NCBI GenBank assembly: GCA_913046025.1
Contig: CAJWRP010000219.1
Coordinates: 1 to 5,078, forward strand
Source of the DNA: an uncultured Chloroflexota bacterium
GTDB lineage: Bacteria; Chloroflexota; Dehalococcoidia; SAR202; UBA11138
Direction: 5' to 3'
Length of the DNA stretch: 5,078 nt
Part shown: positions 1 to 5,078 of the stretch, in pieces
How the letters are laid out: every line of letters starts with the position of its first letter
Position numbering within the stretch: position 1 is the first letter of the stretch
Position numbers and translations under genes: made by a program
The notes under the pieces: model-generated
What the model saw: only the letters and a program-made list of their open reading frames with translations
The model's database searches: none
What the model was told of the DNA's origin: nothing

Positions 1-441
1 GAGTTGCGAAAAGATATTGCCAGGGAGATACGAAGGCATAAGCCCGACGTTGTCATCACCATGTACCCTATTCGGAACCTCGAAAGCAACGGCTTTGGAG
101 TGGGCCACCCCGATCACACGGCTGCGGGCGAGGCCACGCTACAGGCTATCTTCCCAACAGCGCGAGACCACATGACGTTCCCCGATCTGTTGGAGGACGG
201 CTTTGAGCCTCATAAGGTGGCTGAGGTCTGGATAATGGGTCACCCTAATCCCGATCACTGGATGGACGTGACTAAGCATATGGACACCTCCATCAAAGCT
301 CTGATGGAACACAAGTCGCAGATGGACGGGCGGGATGAGGCCTGGGCCAGGGGGCGCATGCAGGAGTGGCGCAGAGGCCACGCCGTTGGCAAAGGCATGG
401 AGTACGCGGAAGCCTTTAAGAAGATTGGGTTCCGCCGCTAA
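1..441 (+). CDS. PIG-L/LmbE family deacetylase, C-terminal part (5' end outside window)
   Basis: This is the 3' part of a gene that begins left of the window; the frame is open from base 1 and ends at TAA 439-441, leaving about 146 residues. Members of the PIG-L/LmbE family (MshB, BshB, GlcNAc-PI de-N-acetylase) are zinc hydrolases that remove acetyl groups from N-acetylglucosamine-type or related substrates. The visible signature is KPDVVITMYP followed by GFGVGHPDHTAAGEA: the HPDH pair (residues 36 and 39 of the visible part) corresponds to the family's second motif, whose last His is a zinc ligand. The first zinc motif (AHPDDE-like) would lie upstream and cannot be checked. The tail is rich in charged residues, with a helix around MEHKSQMDGRDE. 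The substrate is unknown; in bacteria these genes act in mycothiol or bacillithiol synthesis, sugar or antibiotic tailoring, or are uncharacterised. The gene converges on the minus-strand operon and ends 31 bases before a hairpin terminator. Family assignment is firm, role is not. Confidence 0.88.
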   Translation, partial: ELRKDIAREIRRHKPDVVITMYPIRNLESNGFGVGHPDHTAAGEATLQAIFPTARDHMTFPDLLEDGFEPHKVAEVWIMGHPNPDHWMDVTKHMDTSIKALMEHKSQMDGRDEAWARGRMQEWRRGHAVGKGMEYAEAFKKIGFRR

Positions 442-472
442 CTTACAGACCAAACATTAGCCGAGTTAAAAG

Positions 473-512
473 ACAGGGCAGGCTTTGCGGCCTGCCCTGT
501 TCGTTTTTGTTC
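473..512. terminator. Rho-independent terminator, probably shared by convergent genes
   Basis: A perfect 11-bp inverted repeat, ACAGGGCAGGC at 473-483 and GCCTGCCCTGT at 490-500, encloses a 6-base loop (TTTGCG). On the + strand it is followed by TCGTTTTTGTTC (501-512), a good U-tract, so it should end transcription of the PIG-L gene. On the minus strand the stem is followed by CTTTTAAC, a shorter U-run, so the same hairpin can also serve the LLM oxidoreductase gene, whose stop lies 15 bases before the stem. Termination in the + direction is well supported; bidirectional use is inferred. Confidence 0.88.
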
Positions 513-515
513 ATG

Positions 516-1517
516 TCAGCCGTTAGGTGCCAGATCCCTAACCGCCCTAAATATGGATTCCCTGTCAGGTTCGTTGAACACCAGACGGACCTCGTCCACG
601 CCAGCGTCGAAAAAGGTCTGCATCTGGTCGCGACACTGCTGGGGACTGCCAATGATGGTCATGGCGTCAACCATCTCGTCTGTGACCAGCTTGGCCGCGC
701 CGTCGCGATCTCGACCCAGATAGGCCTCTCTTATCAGGTCAGCCTCGTCGCCGAAACCGATGCGATGCATGTACTGGTGATAGAACACGCCCATGCCGCC
801 AATGTAGAAGGCTATGTGGGGGCGCTCCCTGTCTCGGGCAGCCGGTATGTCGTCCGTTACGTAAATGGAGACCTGGGGTGAGATGGCGATATCGGTCAGC
901 GACCTGCCTGCCGACTCCGCGCCTGCCTTAAGCTCAGCCAACGCCGCGTCCATGCGACCGGGCACAAGAAAGATAGGAAGCCATCCGTCCGCAAGCTCCC
1001 CCGTCATGCGAAGGCTAGCGGGACTCAGTGACGCTATGTAGATGGGCATGTCTTGGCTGAAAGGCTGAAAGCGCAGGCGGAATCGCTTTGTGCTGAAGAA
1101 CTCACCCTCGTGGTCCAACCGCTCGCCGCGCAACGCCTTACGAACGATGTCGATGTACTCGCGCATGCGTGCCAAGGGCTTGCTGAAGGTCTCCCCATGA
1201 AGGTCTTCGATGACCAGCTTGCCACTGGCGCCCAGGCCAAGAAAGAAGCGGCCTTCGGACATCAGGTCCATGTTCAGCGCCGTCATGGCCACGTTGGCCG
1301 GAGACCGCGCGAAGACAGGAACGATGCTGGTGCCGATGCGGATGCGTGATGTTATCGCCGCAAGCTGCGCCAACGACGTGAATGCGTCCTGCCCCCACGA
1401 CTCGCCCATAGCAAGACAGCTGTAGCCTAGATCATCGGCCAGCACGGCAAGATCACGGACGTCACTCCAGGACATCCCCGGACCCCGCAGTCCCATTAGG
1501 CCTACATTATTTGCCAT
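516..1517 (-). CDS. LLM class flavin/F420-dependent oxidoreductase (luciferase-like)
   Basis: This 333-residue protein has the length and motifs of the bacterial luciferase-like (LLM) TIM-barrel superfamily, which uses FMNH2 or F420 for monooxygenation or hydride transfer; it should be cytosolic. Visible marks are LADDLGYSCLAMGESWGQDAF (residues about 26-46), LAAITSRIRIGTSIVPVFARSP (52-73), the segment MDLMSEGRFFLGLGASGK (83-100) near the usual cofactor phosphate region, then IEDLHGE (103-109), PIYIAS (158-163) and ELADGWLP (174-181). Near the end, IIGSPQQCRDQMQTFFDAGVDEV (288-310) is typical of this family. The pattern resembles F420-dependent Mer/Mtd-like members more than LuxA, but cofactor choice is not proven. 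The ATG at 1517 is preceded directly by an in-frame TAG, so it is the earliest possible start. The Shine-Dalgarno is weak (GAG about 8 bases upstream), which suggests coupling to the VOC gene ending 10 bases before. It is last in the minus-strand operon, next to the terminator. The substrate is unknown. Confidence 0.93.
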   Translation of the reverse strand: MANNVGLMGLRGPGMSWSDVRDLAVLADDLGYSCLAMGESWGQDAFTSLAQLAAITSRIRIGTSIVPVFARSPANVAMTALNMDLMSEGRFFLGLGASGKLVIEDLHGETFSKPLARMREYIDIVRKALRGERLDHEGEFFSTKRFRLRFQPFSQDMPIYIASLSPASLRMTGELADGWLPIFLVPGRMDAALAELKAGAESAGRSLTDIAISPQVSIYVTDDIPAARDRERPHIAFYIGGMGVFYHQYMHRIGFGDEADLIREAYLGRDRDGAAKLVTDEMVDAMTIIGSPQQCRDQMQTFFDAGVDEVRLVFNEPDRESIFRAVRDLAPNG

Positions 1518-1527
1518 CTAAGGAGCT

Positions 1528-2313
1528 CTAGCCTTGTTTAGCTTCGAATATGCCGAAGTAAGCATGCTGAGGGTCGCGAACAAAAGCAAACTTGCCGATC
1601 TCTACCTCGATAACCGGAGTTACGCCCTTACCGCCTAGCCCCTCTACCTTCTGCATGGCTGCGTTGATATCCTCGACAAGGAAATAGACGTTCCACATAG
1701 GCGGGGCCCCTCCCCACTCCTCTGGCGTTAGCATCATGCCGGCCTTGGGAGTCTCTCCGTCTATTAACATGGTGTATTCGATGCCATTCATCGGTGGCAT
1801 CTTACTGGCTTGCCAGCCAAAAAGTTCGCTGTAAAAGGCAGCCGCCGCCTGCATGTCGCTAGTGGCTAGCTCGTTCCAGCACATGGAGCCTGGCTCGTTG
1901 GCAATCTGTGAGCCGATATGGCCTTTGGGTTCCCAGAGTGCGAGGTGTGCACCTTGAGGATCTTGCATCACTGTCATTCGACCTACGTCCATCACATCGA
2001 ATGCAGCCATGTCGATTTTGCCGCCGAGTTCCTCTACCCTCTTTTGGCTTTCGTCCGCGCTGACGACCGTTACGTAGTTGGACCAGTGAGGCGGAATGCC
2101 CTGCCCCTTCATCTCGTCGCTCATCTTGTACGTGGCCGCGGAGTTTAGGCCGTTCTTGTCGAACATCGTGTAAGTCATGCCTTCGCCAGCAGGGTAGTCC
2201 GTGGCGTTCCAACCAAAGAGTCCCGTATAGAAAGCCTTTGCCCCTTCTGGGTCAGATGTAGCTAAGTCCGCCCAACTAAACGATCCGGGTGGGTGTTCTT
2301 TAACTTCTAGCAT
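1528..2313 (-). CDS. VOC family protein with two glyoxalase-fold domains (CFP30B-like)
   Basis: This 261-residue protein is built from two homologous vicinal-oxygen-chelate domains, roughly residues 8-129 and 142-257. Each starts with the same signature, WADLATSD..AFYTGLFGW (14-35) and WNELATSD..AFYSELFGW (146-167), and each ends alike: VMQDPQGAHLALWEPKG (115-131) and VRDPQHAYFGIFEAKQ (245-260). This layout matches the actinobacterial CFP30B/'hydroxylase' type of VOC protein. Known VOC enzymes include glyoxalases, extradiol dioxygenases, epimerases and resistance proteins; CFP30B-like ones have no settled reaction. Metal ligands look partial: the strand-final Glu (E128, E257) is present and H76 sits near the mid-domain strand of domain 1, but the first-strand His is replaced by Trp/Asp/Glu and domain 2 has Met where domain 1 has H76. 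The ATG at 2313 has AAAGGA 8 bases upstream. The gene lies 44 bases after the hydrolase and 10 bases before the LLM gene, suggesting co-expression. Domain call is firm; function is open. Confidence 0.92.
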   Translation of the reverse strand: MLEVKEHPPGSFSWADLATSDPEGAKAFYTGLFGWNATDYPAGEGMTYTMFDKNGLNSAATYKMSDEMKGQGIPPHWSNYVTVVSADESQKRVEELGGKIDMAAFDVMDVGRMTVMQDPQGAHLALWEPKGHIGSQIANEPGSMCWNELATSDMQAAAAFYSELFGWQASKMPPMNGIEYTMLIDGETPKAGMMLTPEEWGGAPPMWNVYFLVEDINAAMQKVEGLGGKGVTPVIEVEIGKFAFVRDPQHAYFGIFEAKQG

Positions 2314-2321
2314 TGCCTTAT

Positions 2322-2327
2322 TCCTTT
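2322..2327 (-). promoter_or_regulatory. Ribosome binding site of the VOC gene
   Basis: AAAGGA on the minus strand lies 8 bases before the ATG at 2313, a good distance. It supports that start. A second AAGG (2316-2319) is too close to the ATG to be used. Confidence 0.65.
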
Positions 2328-2357
2328 TAATTTATCCTATGCCAATAAATAGGTTTC

Positions 2358-3056
2358 CTAGCTTAACAGCAGTTTGCTCAACTCGGCAGGGTGGCTCAGC
2401 ATCGGGTAGTGGCCCGCATCGAGTTCGTACCAGGCTGCGTTGAGCTTGTCGGCTGTGGCTCGTTGGTGGGCTTCGGGCGGGTTGACACTCAGACGGCAAT
2501 TGATAACCGTGGCCGGCCACTCCTGTGCCCAGAAGCTATCGAGCTCTCCCGGCGCGTCCGATGCCTCAAGAGGGTGCATGGTGCATCGGTCGACCGCCCA
2601 TGTCCTAAGCTCTGGCTCCAGATCAGCGAACAGCCTATCCATCATCTCCACTCGTGTGGGACCTCGGGTTAGCTCGGTGGTCACCATTGGTGTTGAATCT
2701 GGGTTTCGCTGAACGATGTCAGAGACCTTCTGTCCCGGCTGAGGCGCCAGCGCGTCCACGAAGAAGATGTGCTTGATGCGGTCGCGGACAAGGTCGGCCA
2801 CTTTGGCCACCACAAGGCCGCCAGTGCTGGTGCCTGCCAGAAGCACGTCATCGATGTCCTCATAGAACATCAGGTCAGCCACCTCTTGAGCCTGCGTTGC
2901 GATGGTGATGCCAGGCCGAATCTGCTTGCTGCGCTCGCCGCATCCATCCAGCGTTGGCATGTAGACATTGTGTCCAGCCTCACGCAGTATCTTGGCTGTG
3001 GGCTGCCAGATCCAGGCACCCTGAAATGAGCCGTGTACCAGTACATAGTTTGCCAT
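2358..3056 (-). CDS. Alpha/beta hydrolase (methylesterase/hydroxynitrile-lyase-like)
   Basis: This 232-residue protein is a single-domain alpha/beta-hydrolase, probably a cytosolic esterase, thioesterase or C-C/lyase-type enzyme. It opens with YVLVHGSFQGAWIWQP (residues 4-19): the HG oxyanion motif and the following GAW.W pattern are typical of the plant methylesterase/hydroxynitrile lyase-like group and its bacterial relatives. The nucleophile elbow is GTSTG (75-79) with Ser77; FFVDALAP follows at 98-105; the catalytic His is very probably H216 in DAGHYPMLSHP (213-223). No Asp or Glu is obvious between residues 174 and 194 (INCRLSVNPP), where the third triad member normally falls, so the acid is either absent or supplied elsewhere (D101 is a candidate). 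The ATG at 3056 is chosen because AGAGGA sits 6 bases upstream; the frame also opens at a TTG at 3071, but that would put the Shine-Dalgarno inside the gene. It follows the CoA-transferase by 84 bases. The substrate cannot be told. Confidence 0.92.
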   Translation of the reverse strand: MANYVLVHGSFQGAWIWQPTAKILREAGHNVYMPTLDGCGERSKQIRPGITIATQAQEVADLMFYEDIDDVLLAGTSTGGLVVAKVADLVRDRIKHIFFVDALAPQPGQKVSDIVQRNPDSTPMVTTELTRGPTRVEMMDRLFADLEPELRTWAVDRCTMHPLEASDAPGELDSFWAQEWPATVINCRLSVNPPEAHQRATADKLNAAWYELDAGHYPMLSHPAELSKLLLS

Positions 3057-3140
3057 TCGTTGTCCTCTCAAAAGTCTTGTGACTAATTGCCAGTGCGTGG
3101 CGTTAGCGTTTGTGAGTGTTTCGTGTATGTTTACGGCCTG
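3057..3140 (-). other. 84-base intergenic gap, longest in the operon
   Basis: This gap separates the CoA-transferase stop from the hydrolase start and holds the hydrolase ribosome binding site. I see no convincing hairpin with a U-tract and no clear -35/-10 pair, so neither a terminator nor a promoter can be claimed. Its length, against gaps of -1, 44 and 10 bases elsewhere, makes it the only place within the cluster where a secondary promoter or a transcript processing site is plausible. Confidence 0.4.
3063..3068 (-). promoter_or_regulatory. Ribosome binding site that decides the hydrolase start
   Basis: AGAGGA on the minus strand ends 6 bases before the ATG at 3056. It favours this start (protein beginning MANYVLVHG) over the in-frame TTG at 3071, which would add five residues and has no comparable site. 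Confidence 0.7.
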
Positions 3141-4493
3141 TCAACGCGACTCCCGCTGCACTCTGCGGACACCTCCCATATCAGCACCTTCCAATGGGAC
3201 TGTCCCGATGACCTGACGCTCCTCTAGCTCTTGCATCCGCTCGTGGGAGTATCCTAACACTTCGCCCAGAAGGTAAGCATTGTGCTCGCCCAACATGGGC
3301 GCATGCTCGTGTCGTTTCTCGCGCCGACTTGACATCGACCTGCCTTCATTCAAAACCTTGCTGCGGTCGTAATCCAAAAATGACCAGATGGGACCGCTCA
3401 TAGGATATGTTCCCGCATCGGGATGGGTCACAACTTGGAAGTAGTCCCTGGCTTGCAGGTGTTGATCCTCCATTGTGTCTGCTCCACAATCGAACACAGG
3501 CCCTGCTGGAATGTTCTTTTCTTGCAGCAAATGGAACACCTCATAGTTGTCCCGAGGCGTTGTCCACTCGCGAATGACATCGTCCAGCTCGTCCTGGTTC
3601 TTCAGGCGGGCAGCTAGGGTCGAGAACCTCTCGTCTTCGGCCAGTTGCGGCATTGACATGATCTGGCAAAGGGAGCGCCATTCGCTCTCGTTTCGTATTA
3701 CAATTGTCACCCACTTGTCTTCCCCGACGCATGGATAGCAACCATGAGGTGCCATTTCAGGATGTCGATTGCCTCTGCGCTCCCTCGGCTGGCCCGTCAT
3801 CTGCTCTTCCAGGAAAACCTCGCCCAGATGAGGCATAAACGTCTCCGCCTGCGACAGGTCGATGAACTGGCCGATGCCTGTTCGCGCTCTATACAACAAC
3901 GCAGCGCAGATCGCGAAGTAAGCCGTCACTCCTCCTGCGGCGTCCGGATGGTGCACCAGCGAGTTATTGGAAAGGTCCATGTCCGGGTAGCCACGTAGCG
4001 CTGAGTGCCCTGACAGTGCATCGATAGCCATGCCCATGCTGTGAAACCTCTTATATGGCCCCGTGTTGCCGAAGCCAGGTGTGAACAGCACAATGAGGTC
4101 CGGCTTGACCTTGCGCAACTCCTCATATCCCAGGCCCAGACGATCCATCACTCCGTAGGCGTAGTTGGTGAAGACCACGTCGCTTACGCTGACCAGGTCT
4201 TTGAATGACTCCCGGCCTTCTTCACTGCCTAGGTCGAGAGTTAGACCGACCTTGTTTCTGCTTAAAGCGTTGAAGTTGCCCTGCCGATTCCAGGGTCGTT
4301 TGCCAGGGCCATCGTACGGGTAGCCTGGTGCCTCCGGGTCGGGTCGAATGGGGCCCCTTCCGATGCGCTGGATCGCCTCGACTTTCACTACTTCCGCGCC
4401 CATATCTCCCATAAGTGCGCCGCAGTACGGACCCGCCCAGATCTCTGCTAGCTCCAGCGCTCGCACGCCCGAGAGAGGGCCTTTGCTTGACAT
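3141..4493 (-). CDS. CaiB/BaiF family (class III) CoA-transferase, complete
   Basis: This 450-residue protein belongs to the class III CoA-transferases, cytosolic enzymes that move CoA between carboxylic acids (formyl-CoA:oxalate, carnitine, benzylsuccinate and similar pairs). Family marks in order: GPLSGVRALELAEIWAGPYCG (5-25) and LMGDMGAEVVKVE (27-39) at the N-terminal nucleotide-binding fold; LSRNKVGLTLDL (77-88); DVVFTNYAYGVMDRLGL (105-121); the catalytic-Asp region HPDAAGGVTAYF (182-193), with D184 as likely nucleophile; TGIGQFIDLSQAE (205-217); GNRHPEMAPHGCYPC (241-255); and IPAGPVFD (328-335). The protein is longer than the usual 380-410 residues, with a polar, basic C-terminal tail. 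The ATG at 4493 is chosen because homology begins there, GAGGTG lies 7 bases upstream, and it overlaps the stop of the preceding CoA-transferase gene by one base (TGATG). The same frame stays open upstream to 4808, but that 105-residue extension lies over the neighbour's coding sequence and resembles nothing. The substrate pair is unknown. Confidence 0.95.
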   Translation of the reverse strand: MSSKGPLSGVRALELAEIWAGPYCGALMGDMGAEVVKVEAIQRIGRGPIRPDPEAPGYPYDGPGKRPWNRQGNFNALSRNKVGLTLDLGSEEGRESFKDLVSVSDVVFTNYAYGVMDRLGLGYEELRKVKPDLIVLFTPGFGNTGPYKRFHSMGMAIDALSGHSALRGYPDMDLSNNSLVHHPDAAGGVTAYFAICAALLYRARTGIGQFIDLSQAETFMPHLGEVFLEEQMTGQPRERRGNRHPEMAPHGCYPCVGEDKWVTIVIRNESEWRSLCQIMSMPQLAEDERFSTLAARLKNQDELDDVIREWTTPRDNYEVFHLLQEKNIPAGPVFDCGADTMEDQHLQARDYFQVVTHPDAGTYPMSGPIWSFLDYDRSKVLNEGRSMSSRREKRHEHAPMLGEHNAYLLGEVLGYSHERMQELEERQVIGTVPLEGADMGGVRRVQRESR

Positions 4494-5078
4494 CAAACGA
4501 CACCTCGTTCCTGCAGCTCGACTAGATCTCTTTCTCTCAAGCCAAGCAAATCGCCGTAGACCTCGGCGTTGTGCTGGCCTAAAGTCGGAGCAGGCACAGG
4601 CTCGCTGCGAGCCATGTCCGAGTACAGAAATGGCAGGCCTGGATATGTCAGGACACCAGCCTCTGGATGCGCTAGGTCCACAAAGTAGTCGCGGGATTTG
4701 AACTGCTCGTTCTCCAGAGCGTCGCCGGTTGTCTGAATGGGCGCACAGGGTAAACCATGGCTCTGGCCCGCATCGAATATTTCGGCTCGTGAGTGCCTGT
4801 CGAACCACTCCTGAAAGATTTCCTCGATATCCTCGCGTTGATCGGTTCTGCCTTCGGGTGTTCGGTAGCTGTCCATCTCCTGAAGGTCGGGCCGCTCGAT
4901 CATTCTTGTCAGGTTAGGCCACATGCGGGGGCCAAGGGGCAGGAAACTTACGAAGCCGTCCTTACAGCGAAAGGTGCCTACGGCATATGGCTCACGGGAG
5001 CCGGCTGCGGTAAGTCGAGGTGGCTTGCGAGGGTCTGTCTCGCCGCCGTAGATGTACGGCAGCCGCCGGCCGATCTGG
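4493..5078 (-). CDS. CaiB/BaiF family (class III) CoA-transferase, C-terminal part (5' end outside window)
   Basis: This is the last 194 residues of a second class III CoA-transferase; the frame is open to the right edge and its start is outside. The visible part begins with RRLPYIYGGE, then REPYAVGTFRCKDGFVSFLPLGPRMW, which matches the place where the neighbour has APHGCYPCVGEDKWV. It continues with a helical small-domain segment (EDIEEIFQEWFDRHSRAEIFDAG), the GLPCAPIQTTGDALENEQFKSRDYF motif (compare IPAGPVFDCGADTMEDQHLQARDYF next door), LTYPGLPFLYSDM, and the terminal APTLGQHNAEVYGDLLGL block typical of the family. The catalytic Asp region lies upstream and cannot be seen. Its TGA (4495-4493) overlaps the next gene's ATG by one base. 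The two proteins are clearly diverged paralogues rather than a recent duplication. It may be one subunit of a heteromeric enzyme with its neighbour, or an independent transferase of different specificity. Confidence 0.93.
   Translation of the reverse strand, partial: QIGRRLPYIYGGETDPRKPPRLTAAGSREPYAVGTFRCKDGFVSFLPLGPRMWPNLTRMIERPDLQEMDSYRTPEGRTDQREDIEEIFQEWFDRHSRAEIFDAGQSHGLPCAPIQTTGDALENEQFKSRDYFVDLAHPEAGVLTYPGLPFLYSDMARSEPVPAPTLGQHNAEVYGDLLGLRERDLVELQERGVV
4501..4506 (-). promoter_or_regulatory. Ribosome binding site inside the upstream gene
   Basis: GAGGTG on the minus strand lies 7 bases before the ATG at 4493 and within the last codons of the preceding CoA-transferase gene. Together with the TGATG overlap it indicates translational coupling and supports the internal start over the upstream extension of the same frame. 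Confidence 0.65.

Noticed and set aside
139..453. A minus-strand open frame of 104 codons opposite the PIG-L gene
   Set aside because: The PIG-L frame on the other strand carries the conserved HPDH motif; this frame shows no motif.
507..881. A + strand open frame of 124 codons opposite the LLM gene
   Set aside because: It starts in the terminator tail, is antisense to a well-supported oxidoreductase, and its translation shows no recognisable domain.
1053..1398. Several overlapping open frames on both strands inside the LLM gene
   Set aside because: They are expected by chance in GC-rich coding DNA, have no ribosome binding site or family motif, and sit within a full-length conserved gene.
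2391..2712. Two + strand open frames of about 90 codons opposite the alpha/beta hydrolase
   Set aside because: They are antisense shadows with low-complexity, Arg/Ser/Val-rich translations and no family resemblance.
3057..3140. A possible promoter in the gap before the hydrolase gene
   Set aside because: I could not find a -35/-10 pair with acceptable sequence and spacing; the gap is noted but no promoter is claimed.
4494..4808. A 105-residue N-terminal extension of the complete CoA-transferase frame up to an ATG at 4808
   Set aside because: It lies entirely over the coding sequence of the preceding CoA-transferase in another frame, is Arg/Cys/Ser-rich with no family resemblance, and the CaiB/BaiF fold begins at the internal ATG at 4493, which has its own ribosome binding site.
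1..5078. CRISPR array, tRNA, insertion sequence or other mobile element
   Set aside because: No direct-repeat array, tRNA-like cloverleaf, terminal inverted repeats or transposase/integrase motif was seen; nearly all of the window is accounted for by six enzyme genes.

Overview
The window looks like chromosomal DNA from a free-living, probably uncultivated environmental bacterium, with moderately high GC as judged by eye. It carries an accessory catabolic gene set: a luciferase-like flavin/F420 oxidoreductase, a two-domain VOC protein, an alpha/beta hydrolase, two class III (CaiB/BaiF) CoA-transferases and a PIG-L type deacetylase. This mixture is typical of lineages with expanded families of these enzymes, such as SAR202/Dehalococcoidia-type Chloroflexota, some Actinomycetota and some Alphaproteobacteria. 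The Chloroflexota assignment is a guess from gene content only. No rRNA, tRNA, transposase, CRISPR array or phage gene was seen.

Layout. Bases 1-441 (+ strand) hold the C-terminal part of a PIG-L/LmbE deacetylase gene that enters from the left. A strong hairpin terminator at 473-512 separates it from everything to its right. The rest of the window, 516-5078, is one set of five genes on the minus strand. In transcription order (right to left) they are: the C-terminal part of a CaiB/BaiF CoA-transferase (4493-5078, running off the window); a complete second CaiB/BaiF CoA-transferase (3141-4493) whose ATG overlaps the stop of the first as TGATG; an alpha/beta hydrolase (2358-3056); a two-domain VOC/glyoxalase-fold protein (1528-2313); and an LLM-class oxidoreductase (516-1517) ending just before the shared terminator. 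Gaps are -1, 84, 44 and 10 bases, so the genes very likely form one operon, with a possible break at the 84-base gap. There is no gene-free stretch longer than 84 bases.

How the genes may work together (inference). The CoA-transferase pair, possibly two subunits of one heteromeric enzyme, would load a carboxylic acid onto CoA. The LLM oxidoreductase, the VOC protein and the alpha/beta hydrolase could supply oxidation, rearrangement or cleavage, and hydrolysis steps. The substrate cannot be read from the sequence, and I do not recognise the combination as a named pathway. Nothing here shows a radically new system. The most interesting points are the coupled CoA-transferase pair, the uncharacterised five-gene cassette, and a hydrolase that seems to lack the canonical catalytic acid.
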